From Clostridia bacterium (GTDB lineage Bacteria; Bacillota_A; Clostridia; Christensenellales; Aristaeellaceae): 5,783 bases of DNA. Positions 1 to 5,783 of this stretch are shown piece after piece (positions within the stretch are counted from its first letter, which is position 1; each line of letters opens with the position of its first letter). The stretch covers positions 1 to 5,783 of the forward strand of contig JAFQOY010000045.1 of assembly GCA_017412025.1 (NCBI GenBank), read 5' to 3'. A program made the translations under genes and the position numbers. The notes under the pieces were generated by a model. It was not told where the DNA came from, did not search any database, and was given only the letters and a program-made list of their open reading frames with translations.

Positions 1-519
1 CTCGACAGCGGCAAGCTCGTGTGCGTCTCCGGCCAGACCGATTTCGCCACCGTCGCCACCCCGGCCTGGAAGTCTGAGACCGCTCAGGCTCGTATGGACA
101 ACATCCTGTCCGCTTACTATCCGGACGCCCTGACTGGCGGCCAGACCCTCGATATCTGCCTGTGCTCCAATGACTCCACCGCTCTGGGCGTGACCAACTC
201 CCTCGTGGCTGCTGGCTTCACCACCGAGAACATCCCGCTGATCACCGGTCAGGACTGCGACAAGCCGAACGTCAAGAACATGGTGAAGGGCCTGCAGGCG
301 ATGTCCGTCTTCAAGGATACCCGTACCCTGGCTGCACAGACCGTGAAGATGGTTGACTCCCTGCTCAAGGGCGAGACTCCGGAACTCAACGGCGAATACG
401 ACAACGGCATCAAGATGGTTCCGTCCTTCAACTGCACCCCGGTCTTCGGCGACGTGAACAACTACGAAGAACTGCTGATCGCCTCCGGCTACTACACCGC
501 CGAGGAGATTGCTGAGTAA
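1..519 (+). CDS. chvE: ChvE-type multiple-monosaccharide ABC transporter substrate-binding protein (partial, C-terminal end)
   Basis: The reading frame is open from the first base to TAA at 517-519 and gives the last 172 residues; the start and export signal are outside the window. The protein would bind a monosaccharide outside the membrane and deliver it to the GguA/GguB transporter encoded next. Seen: a family-typical block ATPAWKSETAQARMDNIL, then CSNDSTALGV and the TGQDCDKPNV segment, where sugar-binding proteins of this fold (Peripla_BP_4 type) place polar sugar contacts. VFKDTRTLA, YDNGIKMVPS and the ending SGYYTAEEIAE follow, matching the usual ChvE-like C-terminus. Both visible arginines are CGT and third positions are strongly biased, unlike the CGC-preferring genes downstream, which suggests high expression. 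The nearest alternative is another sugar-binding protein of the xylose/ribose group. Family assignment is confident; the sugar is not known. Confidence 0.93.
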   Translation, partial: LDSGKLVCVSGQTDFATVATPAWKSETAQARMDNILSAYYPDALTGGQTLDICLCSNDSTALGVTNSLVAAGFTTENIPLITGQDCDKPNVKNMVKGLQAMSVFKDTRTLAAQTVKMVDSLLKGETPELNGEYDNGIKMVPSFNCTPVFGDVNNYEELLIASGYYTAEEIAE

Positions 520-542
520 TTTTAACAGGACATCAGCATAAC

Positions 543-555
543 GATTGAATCAATC
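543..555. promoter_or_regulatory. Short perfect dyad GATTGA-A-TCAATC next to the intergenic hairpin
   Basis: Bases 543-548 and 550-555 are exact reverse complements around a single central A. In RNA this could form a 5-bp stem with a 3-base loop; in DNA it could be a small operator-like palindrome. It ends immediately before the larger hairpin at 556. Its position inside the operon, after the binding-protein gene, makes an RNA role (processing or part of a composite structure) slightly more likely than an operator. It is short enough to be chance. Confidence 0.3.
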
Positions 556-583
556 AAGGGAGAGGGATACGTCCCTCTCCCTT
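556..583 (+). promoter_or_regulatory. Intergenic stem-loop between binding-protein and ATPase genes
   Basis: AAGGGAGAGGGA at 556-567 pairs without a mismatch with TCCCTCTCCCTT at 572-583, closing a four-base loop TACG of the stable UNCG tetraloop class. It begins 36 bases after the chvE stop codon. No run of T follows the stem, so a full intrinsic terminator is unlikely. In many binding-protein-dependent transporter operons a hairpin here protects the upstream message from 3' exonucleases or causes partial termination, so that binding protein outnumbers transporter. That role is inferred from position and from the high-expression codon use of the upstream gene. It lies upstream of the proposed ATPase start, so it is probably untranslated. 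Confidence 0.8.
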
Positions 584-593
584 CTCAGGATTC

Positions 594-604
594 GGGGAGG
601 AAGG
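594..604 (+). promoter_or_regulatory. Ribosome binding site that fixes the gguA start at TTG 608
   Basis: GGGGAGGAAGG contains GGAGG at 596-600, seven bases before TTG at 608-610. This favours 608 over the upstream in-frame TTG at 545, whose reading would run through the hairpin, and over ATG 629, which has no comparable site in front of it. Confidence 0.75.
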
Positions 605-607
605 CAA

Positions 608-2155
608 TTGGATAACATCATCCTGAAAATGAACAATATCACCAAGCTTTTCCCCGGCGTCAAGGCCCTCGACAGGGTCAACATCGAGGTAACAAAGGGT
701 GAAATTCATGCCCTGTGCGGTGAAAACGGCGCAGGTAAATCCACGCTGATGAACGTGCTCTCGGGCATCTATCCCTATGGCACGTACGAAGGCGACATCT
801 TTTACGAAGGCAAGGAATGCCGCTTTAAAAACATTAAAGACAGTGAGCGCGAAGGTATCGTCATCATCCACCAGGAACTGGCGCTTGTACCGTATCTCTC
901 TATTGCCGAAAACATGTTCCTGGGTAACGAGCAGGCAACGCGTGGCGTCATCAATTGGGACAAGACCAACCAGAAGGCCGCCGAATACATGGAGATCGTT
1001 GGTCTGCACGAGAATCCCTCCACGCTGATCAAGGATATCGGCATGGGCAAGCAGCAGCTGGTTGAAATCGCCAAAGCGCTGGCCAAGAACGTAAAGCTTC
1101 TCATCCTGGACGAGCCGACGTCCTCGCTCAATGAGAACGACTCCAAGAAACTGCTGGATCTTCTGATCGACTTCAAGAAGACCAAGGGCATCACCAGCAT
1201 CATCATCTCTCACAAGCTCAACGAAATCAGCTATTGTTCTGACAAGATTACGATTATCCGCGACGGCCAGAGTATTGAGACCCTGGTGAAGGGCAAGGAC
1301 GAGCTGTCCGAGGCCCGCATCATCAAGGGTATGGTTGGACGCGAGATGACCAACCGCTTCCCGGCGCGCGAGAGCCATATCGGAGAAACCGCACTGGAGA
1401 TCAGGAACTGGACGGTGTATCATCCGCTCTATACCGACCGCAAGGTGGTCGACAACGTCTCCATCCACATCCGCAAGGGCGAGGTGGTGGGCATCGCCGG
1501 CCTCGTCGGCGCCGGGCGCACGGAGCTTGCCATGTCCGTCTTTGGCCACGCTTACGGTACGCATATCAGCGGCGAACTCTATAAAGATGGAAAGCCCCTC
1601 GCATTGCGCAGCATCTCGCAGGCGATTAATGCGGGATTGGCATATGTCACCGAGGACCGCAAAGGCGACGGTCTGGTGCTCTCTGATTCCATCAAGCACA
1701 ACCTGACGATGGCCCGTCCGGCGTTCATCAGCAGGCGCGGCGTTCTGGATGCGGATCTTGAAACGCAGCGCGCGAGGATTCTGCGCGAGCAGCTGGGCAT
1801 CAAGGCCCCGACGGTCGAGCAGTTGGTGGGCAACCTCTCCGGCGGCAACCAGCAGAAGGTGCTGGTAGGCAAGTGGATATTCGCTCAGCCGGATGTGCTG
1901 CTGCTGGACGAACCGACGCGCGGCGTCGACGTCGGCGCGAAGTACGAAATCTATCAGATCATCAATCAGCTGGTAGCCGAAGGAAAGGCCGTGCTGATGA
2001 TCTCCTCCGAGCTGCCCGAGCTGCTGGGCATGAGCGACCGTATCTACGTCATGAACGAAGGCCGCCTCATCGCCGAGATGCCCGCGAAGGAAGCGACGCA
2101 GGAAATCATCATGGGTCACATTATGCAGGACAGTAAGGGAGAGATCGGCGTATGA
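608..2155 (+). CDS. gguA: Multiple-monosaccharide ABC transporter ATP-binding protein (GguA/MmsA type, two NBDs)
   Basis: This cytoplasmic ATPase powers sugar import through the permease encoded next. From TTG 608 it has 515 residues, normal for duplicated-NBD sugar ATPases (RbsA/XylG/GguA), and begins [19 protein letters not shown], as relatives do; the TTG is preceded by a strong ribosome site. NBD1: Walker [10 protein letters not shown] at 38-46, a non-canonical signature region IGMGKQQ near 144-150, Walker B LLILDE at 164-169, and switch histidine 202. NBD2: degenerate Walker [10 protein letters not shown] at 298-306, with arginine replacing lysine; intact signature LSGGNQQK at 410-417; Walker [13 protein letters not shown] at 430-441; serine 467 (MISSEL) where the switch histidine would be. 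This asymmetry, with one full and one weakened ATP site, is usual for the family and is not decay. The stop overlaps the permease start. A less likely start is TTG 545 (536 residues). A long antisense reading frame over this gene is treated as a compositional shadow. Confidence 0.95.
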   Translation: MDNIILKMNNITKLFPGVKALDRVNIEVTKGEIHALCGENGAGKSTLMNVLSGIYPYGTYEGDIFYEGKECRFKNIKDSEREGIVIIHQELALVPYLSIAENMFLGNEQATRGVINWDKTNQKAAEYMEIVGLHENPSTLIKDIGMGKQQLVEIAKALAKNVKLLILDEPTSSLNENDSKKLLDLLIDFKKTKGITSIIISHKLNEISYCSDKITIIRDGQSIETLVKGKDELSEARIIKGMVGREMTNRFPARESHIGETALEIRNWTVYHPLYTDRKVVDNVSIHIRKGEVVGIAGLVGAGRTELAMSVFGHAYGTHISGELYKDGKPLALRSISQAINAGLAYVTEDRKGDGLVLSDSIKHNLTMARPAFISRRGVLDADLETQRARILREQLGIKAPTVEQLVGNLSGGNQQKVLVGKWIFAQPDVLLLDEPTRGVDVGAKYEIYQIINQLVAEGKAVLMISSELPELLGMSDRIYVMNEGRLIAEMPAKEATQEIIMGHIMQDSKGEIGV

Positions 2156-3408
2156 GTGAAAACAAAAACGTCAACACGCAGCGGGCGGCCATGAAGGCCA
2201 TGCAGCAGAAGCCCAAGTTTGATTTCAAGCAGTACGGCATGCTGATCGCTCTGGGCGTCATCATCGCATTCTTCTACGTACTTACGGGCGGCAAGCTGCT
2301 CAAGCCCATGAACGTCAGCAACCTGATCTTCCAGAATGCGTACGTCATTATTCTGGCTATCGGCATGCTGCTGTGCATCCTCACCGGCGGCAACATCGAC
2401 CTGTCCGTCGGCTCCGTCGTAGGCCTGATCGGCGCATGCGCCGGCACGTTTATCATCGAGTGGGGCTGGAATGTCTATCTGTCCATCATCCTGTGCCTGC
2501 TCATCGGCATTGCCATCGGCGCATGGCAGGGCTTCTGGATCGCTTACGTCGGCATTCCGCCTTTCATCTGTACGCTGGCGGGCATGCTGGTCTTCCGCGG
2601 CCTGTGCCTGCTCATTCTCAACGGTATGACGCTTGCGCCGTTCCCGGAGGCGTATCAGCGCCTGTCCACCGGCTTCATTCCGGATATCGTCGAGGGCTTT
2701 ATGCTCGGCGGCAAGAAGTTCAATCTGCTGTGCATGCTGGTGGGCGTGCTGCTGGCTGCAGTGTTCTGCGTGTCCCAGCTGGTTTCCAACGCCAAGCGCA
2801 AGAGCAAGGGCTACGATTACCAGTCCACAGCGTCTATCCTGATCAAGAGCGCGATCATCTCCGTCGTGATCATCGGCGTGTTCTATCTGCTGGCCCGCTA
2901 TCGCGGCATCCCGACCGTCCTGATCATCCTGGGCATATTGCTTGCGGTCTACACCTTCTTCACCCAGAAGACCGTCAAGGGCCGTCATCTCTACGCCATC
3001 GGCGGCAACATGAAGGCTGCGCGCCTTTCGGGCATCAAGACCAAGCAGATGATGTTCTTTGCCTATACCAACATGTCCTTCATCGCGGCCATTGCCGGTC
3101 TGGTCTTTGCAGCGCGCCTGAACAGTGCTGCGCCGACTGCGGGCCAGAGCTTTGAGATGGACGCGATTGCCAGCTGCTTCATCGGCGGCGCTTCCGCCTA
3201 TGGCGGCACCGGTACGGTCGGCGGCGCGCTCATCGGCGCCATGATCATGGGCATTCTCAACAACGGCATGTCCATTCTGGGCCTCAACTCCAACCTGCAG
3301 CAGGTTGTCAAGGGTCTGGTTCTGCTGGGCGCCGTCGCCTTTGACGTCATCAGCAAGAACAACCTGATCACCCTGCCCAGGTTTGGCGCGAAGAAGGGAA
3401 GCAAGTAA
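2152..3408 (+). CDS. gguB: Multiple-monosaccharide ABC transporter permease (GguB/MmsB type)
   Basis: This inner-membrane permease should form the sugar channel as a dimer driven by GguA. It has 418 residues with a basic, polar N-terminus (1-27) and about ten hydrophobic segments, roughly at 28-46, 58-78, 84-101, 108-130, 136-156, 190-209, 228-248, 254-271, 300-320 and 355-400 (the last probably two helices). Family marks are [14 protein letters not shown] near 78-91, the ATPase-coupling loop [19 protein letters not shown] at 277-295, and [13 protein letters not shown] at 351-363. It is longer than the roughly 320-residue RbsC type because of an added central region around 165-250, as in XylH/GguB permeases. 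That region includes a basic loop (NAKRKSKG near 213-220) between two hydrophobic segments. The ATG overlaps the ATPase stop as ATGA, and AAGGGAG at 2135-2141 is its ribosome site, so translation is probably coupled. Substrate cannot be assigned from sequence. Confidence 0.95.
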   Translation: MSENKNVNTQRAAMKAMQQKPKFDFKQYGMLIALGVIIAFFYVLTGGKLLKPMNVSNLIFQNAYVIILAIGMLLCILTGGNIDLSVGSVVGLIGACAGTFIIEWGWNVYLSIILCLLIGIAIGAWQGFWIAYVGIPPFICTLAGMLVFRGLCLLILNGMTLAPFPEAYQRLSTGFIPDIVEGFMLGGKKFNLLCMLVGVLLAAVFCVSQLVSNAKRKSKGYDYQSTASILIKSAIISVVIIGVFYLLARYRGIPTVLIILGILLAVYTFFTQKTVKGRHLYAIGGNMKAARLSGIKTKQMMFFAYTNMSFIAAIAGLVFAARLNSAAPTAGQSFEMDAIASCFIGGASAYGGTGTVGGALIGAMIMGILNNGMSILGLNSNLQQVVKGLVLLGAVAFDVISKNNLITLPRFGAKKGSK

Positions 3409-3440
3409 ACCCCCCAATTGTTCTGAAGGAGGACGCAAAT

Positions 3441-4073
3441 ATGAAGATTCTTTCTGTCAGGGACGATGCGTTCCGCCCGTATGGACGCATCGTGGAAGGA
3501 TATCCCGTCGAGGGGATCCTTGAGGCGCTGGCGACCACGCCGCTTCCCGACGGCGTCGCCTACGAGCCGAAGGTCGAATGCCTGCACGCAGCGAAGGACG
3601 CCGAGGCCGTGGGCGAGGCGCTCTTTGGCGGCATGCCCTTCCAGCTGGGCTACTGCAACGGCCACAACACGAAGCTCAACTGCCTTGAATACCACAGGGA
3701 CAGCGAGTTCAACCTCGGCACGGAGGACTTCATCCTGCTGATTGCCAAGCAGGAGGAGATCGTGGACGGCGTGCTGGATACGGCGAAGGTCAAGGCCTTC
3801 CGCGTGCCGGCCGGCGTGATGGTGGAGTGCTACGCGACGACGCTGCACTATGCGCCCTGCCACACGGACCCGGCAAAGGGCTTCCGCGTGCTGATCGCGC
3901 TGCCGCTTAACACCAACACGGATTATCGCCCGGAAGGCGGCGCGAACGAAATGGACCGCCTGCTCTGGGCGCGCAACAAATGGCTTCTGGCCCACGAGGA
4001 CGCTTCTGAAGCGAAGGAAGGCGCCGTCGTCGGGCTTAAAGGTGAGAACATCGACATCAAAGATCTGATCTGA
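3441..4073 (+). CDS. DUF4867-type cupin-like protein, function unknown
   Basis: This is a 210-residue protein with no signal peptide or membrane segment, so probably cytoplasmic. I recognise it as the DUF4867 kind from overall appearance. The opening MKILSVRDDAFRPYGRIVEG also resembles the start of ureidoglycolate-lyase-like cupins (AFxxYGxxI). Cupin-like marks: E83-Y-H85-x3-E89-x3-G93 in place of the classic HxH-x3-E-x6-G motif 1, and P123-A-G125 followed by E129 and H136 where motif 2 would be; H75 and H141 are further candidates. A metal site built from H85, E89 and H136 with E83 or H75 is inferred. A perfect AAGGAGG at 3426-3432, eight bases before ATG, fixes the start. It sits 32 bases after the permease and 19 bases before the isomerase, suggesting a step on the imported sugar: an isomerase, an epimerase/mutarotase, or an accessory to the isomerase. 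None of these is shown by the sequence. Confidence 0.85.
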   Translation: MKILSVRDDAFRPYGRIVEGYPVEGILEALATTPLPDGVAYEPKVECLHAAKDAEAVGEALFGGMPFQLGYCNGHNTKLNCLEYHRDSEFNLGTEDFILLIAKQEEIVDGVLDTAKVKAFRVPAGVMVECYATTLHYAPCHTDPAKGFRVLIALPLNTNTDYRPEGGANEMDRLLWARNKWLLAHEDASEAKEGAVVGLKGENIDIKDLI

Positions 4074-4092
4074 GCAAAGGAGAACGAAAACC

Positions 4093-5568
4093 ATGATGAT
4101 GAACATTCCTGAGGTCAAGATCGGCATTATTGCCGTCTCCCGTGACTGCTTCCCGATCGCCCTGTCCGAAAAGCGCCGCGCCGCGATCGTCGCCGCGTAC
4201 GGCGAGGGGCTGTACGAGTGCCCCGTGACCGTCGAGAACGAAAAGGACGCGCTCAAGGCCCTTGAAGACGTGAAGGCAGCCGGCTGCAACGCGCTGGTCG
4301 TGTTCCTTGGCAACTTCGGTCCGGAGACGCCGGAAACCCTGATCGCCCAGAAGTTTGACGGCCCGGTGATGTACGCTGCGGCTGCCGAAGGCGACGGCGA
4401 CATGATCAACGGCCGCGGCGACGCTTACTGCGGCATGCTCAACTGCTCCTACAACCTCGGCATGCGCCATATTCCCGCTGTGATTCCGTCCTACCCGGTC
4501 GGCACCGCAGAGGATATCGCGAAGATGATCGCCGATTTCATCCCGGTCGCCCGCGCGATCATCGGCGTCAAGAACCTCAAGATCATCACCTTCGGTCCGC
4601 GCCCGCAGGATTTCTTCGCCTGCAACGCGCCGATCAAGGGTCTGTACGAGCTGGGCGTGGAGATCGAGGAGAACTCCGAGCTTGATCTGCTCGTCTCCTT
4701 CAAGGAGCATGAGAACGATCCGCGCATCGAGGGCATCTGCGCGGAGATGGCCGCCGAGATGGGCGAAGGCCGCTACTATGAGGATCTCAACCGCCGCATG
4801 GCGCAGTTTGAGCTGACGCTGCTTGACTGGGCTGAGGCGCACAAGGGCGCGCGCAAGTACGTGGCGTTTGCCGACAAGTGCTGGCCGGCGTTCCCGAGCC
4901 AGTTCGGCTTTGAGCCGTGCTACGTCAACTCCCGTCTGGCCAGCCGCGGCATCCCGGTTTCCTGCGAGGTGGATATCTACGGCGCGCTGTCCGAGTACAT
5001 CGGCCTGTGCGTGTCCGGCGACGCCGTCACCCTGCTTGACATCAACAACACCGTCCCGGCGTACATCTACGACGCGGATATCAAGGGCAAGTATGACTAT
5101 AAGCTGACCGACACCTTCATGGGCTTCCACTGCGGCAATACGCCGGAGTGCAAGCTGTGCTCCAGCCGCGCGGTCAAGTATCAGCTGATCCAGAACCGCC
5201 TGCTGGAGAACGGCGGAGAGCCGGACTTCACCCGCGGCACGCTCGAGGGCGACATCGCGGCCAGCGACATCACCTTCTACCGCCTGCAGTGCGACAGCGA
5301 GGGCAACCTGCGCTCCTACATCGCCCAGGGCGAGGTGCTCGATGTGGCGACTCAGTCCTTCGGCGGCATCGGCATCTTCGCCATCAAGGAGATGGGCCGC
5401 TTCTATCGTCACGTGCTCGTGGAGAAGCGCTATCCGCACCACGGCGCCGTCGCCTTCAGCCATGTGGGCAAGTACCTGTTTGAGGTCTTCAAGTTCCTGG
5501 GCGTGAAGGACATCGCCTACAACCAGCCGGCCACCCTGCCGTATCCGACGGAGAATCCGTTCGCGTAA
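4093..5568 (+). CDS. L-fucose/L-arabinose isomerase family protein
   Basis: This 491-residue cytoplasmic protein probably interconverts an imported aldose and its ketose. Its length and layout fit the metal-dependent FucI/AraA fold: an N-terminal Rossmann-like part (VKIGIIAVSRDCFP at 8-21, ALVVFLGNFGPETP near 67-80), a middle part, and a C-terminal catalytic part. Candidate metal ligands, by analogy with the E, D and H of E. coli FucI, are E292 in CEVDIYGAL, D316 in LLDINN, and a histidine in PHHGAVAFSHVG (H449/H450 or H457); K262-C-W is another conserved-looking block. HCGNTPECKLC at 346-356 gives a Cys/His cluster, and the whole protein has 15 cysteines. Three ATGs occur in a row at 4093, 4096 and 4099; AAGGAG at 4077-4082 best suits the first, ten bases away. 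Followed by a strong hairpin, it is probably the last gene of the transcript. I do not assign fucI or araA because the sugar specificity is not visible. Confidence 0.9.
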   Translation: MMMNIPEVKIGIIAVSRDCFPIALSEKRRAAIVAAYGEGLYECPVTVENEKDALKALEDVKAAGCNALVVFLGNFGPETPETLIAQKFDGPVMYAAAAEGDGDMINGRGDAYCGMLNCSYNLGMRHIPAVIPSYPVGTAEDIAKMIADFIPVARAIIGVKNLKIITFGPRPQDFFACNAPIKGLYELGVEIEENSELDLLVSFKEHENDPRIEGICAEMAAEMGEGRYYEDLNRRMAQFELTLLDWAEAHKGARKYVAFADKCWPAFPSQFGFEPCYVNSRLASRGIPVSCEVDIYGALSEYIGLCVSGDAVTLLDINNTVPAYIYDADIKGKYDYKLTDTFMGFHCGNTPECKLCSSRAVKYQLIQNRLLENGGEPDFTRGTLEGDIAASDITFYRLQCDSEGNLRSYIAQGEVLDVATQSFGGIGIFAIKEMGRFYRHVLVEKRYPHHGAVAFSHVGKYLFEVFKFLGVKDIAYNQPATLPYPTENPFA

Positions 5569-5600
5569 ACAGCGCAGGCGGCTGAACACAGCAGCATAGC

Positions 5601-5644
5601 CAAGCCCCGCTTCCGGCAGCGCCGGGAGCGGGGCTTGATTCTTT
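5601..5644 (+). terminator. Probable operon terminator hairpin
   Basis: CAAGCCCCGCT at 5601-5611 pairs perfectly with AGCGGGGCTTG at 5627-5637. The stem continues inward through T5612-G5626 (wobble) and CCGGC 5613-5617 with GCCGG 5621-5625, leaving a three-base loop AGC, for about 17 pairs in all. The following ATTCTTT (5638-5644) is only a modest T-tract. It starts 32 bases after the isomerase stop. Its location and stability support transcription termination; the weak tract means some read-through is possible. Confidence 0.85.
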
Positions 5645-5715
5645 GGGGCGTATGCTTTTGCCGTGCATGGTTTTGGTTAACAGGCCTTTGGCGGCAGGGC
5701 CGGGGAGCAGGCGGT

Positions 5716-5783
5716 ATGGATCCGGAAAAGGAAACAAAGCGCAGATACGGGCGAAGCGTCAGACGGATTGAATCCGGATGGGC
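5716..5783 (+). CDS. Possible start of a downstream gene (partial, unidentified)
   Basis: An ATG at 5716 is preceded by GGGGAG at 5702-5707, a spacing of eight bases, and the frame stays open to the window end (22 codons). It would encode a charged, basic start, MDPEKETKRRYGRSVRRIES, that I cannot identify. It lies about 80 bases after the terminator hairpin, with no convincing promoter in between. So little sequence is available that a chance open frame is a real alternative. Confidence 0.3.
   Translation, partial: MDPEKETKRRYGRSVRRIESGW

Noticed and set aside
1939..2107. Arginine in NBD2 Walker A and serine in place of the switch histidine, as possible signs of a decaying ATPase
   Set aside because: Degeneracy of the second ATP site is the normal state in RbsA/XylG/GguA-type sugar ATPases, and the rest of the gene is intact.
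554..2119. Long minus-strand open frame (521 codons) opposite gguA
   Set aside because: The plus strand carries a clear two-domain ATPase with every expected motif. Antisense open frames are common opposite GC-rich genes with strong third-position bias, and this one shows no recognisable domain.
2373..3155. Alternative-frame plus-strand open frame inside gguB
   Set aside because: Arginine- and histidine-rich out-of-frame translation of the permease; no ribosome site or domain.
2116..3438. Minus-strand open frame (440 codons) opposite gguB
   Set aside because: Low-complexity translation rich in D, A, Q, H and R, exactly opposite a well-supported permease; a compositional shadow.
3198..4409. 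Minus-strand open frame spanning the gguB end, the cupin gene and the isomerase start
   Set aside because: It covers parts of three supported plus-strand genes and both intergenic ribosome sites, and has no recognisable domain.
4057..5589. Minus-strand open frame (510 codons) opposite the isomerase
   Set aside because: The translation is repetitive in A, V, L, D, R and H with no family marks, whereas the plus strand encodes a recognisable isomerase.
5645..5715. Possible promoter for the putative gene at 5716 (TTGCCG at 5658)
   Set aside because: No acceptable -10 box lies at 16-18 bases from it, so no promoter can be supported.

Overview
The window is one stretch of a plus-strand sugar-uptake and catabolism operon. 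It is GC-rich, with strong GC preference at third codon positions, strong AGGAGG-type ribosome binding sites, and protein types common in anaerobic gut Clostridia (Firmicutes). My best guess is a GC-rich clostridial genome (Oscillospiraceae/Christensenellales-like). That assignment is inferred from gene content and style, not from a marker gene.

Layout: (1) 1-519, the C-terminal part of a ChvE-type periplasmic/lipoprotein sugar-binding protein, cut by the window's left edge. (2) 520-607, an 88-base intergenic leader holding a small dyad, a perfect 12-bp hairpin with a TACG loop, and the ribosome binding site of the next gene. (3) 608-2155, a two-NBD sugar ABC ATPase (GguA/MmsA type) that most likely starts at a TTG. 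(4) 2152-3408, the matching permease (GguB/MmsB type), overlapping the ATPase by ATGA. (5) 3441-4073, a cupin-like protein that I recognise as the DUF4867 type, of unknown function. (6) 4093-5568, an L-fucose/L-arabinose isomerase-family protein. (7) 5601-5637, a long GC-rich hairpin that probably ends the transcript. (8) 5638-5783, a short non-coding stretch that may contain the start of another gene at 5716, cut by the right edge.

Working model: the binding protein captures a monosaccharide, and GguA/GguB import it using ATP. The DUF4867 cupin and the isomerase then carry out the first intracellular steps, perhaps anomer/epimer handling and aldose-ketose isomerisation. No kinase or aldolase is present, so the pathway must be completed elsewhere. 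The substrate cannot be read from the sequence; L-fucose, L-arabinose or a related aldose are the conservative candidates. The genes are tightly spaced (gaps of 88, -4, 32 and 19 bases), which supports a single transcript. The promoter lies left of the window.

I found no mobile element, CRISPR array, tRNA/rRNA or plainly new system. The most interesting items are the intergenic hairpin, which probably sets binding-protein to transporter stoichiometry, and the uncharacterised cupin paired with the isomerase.
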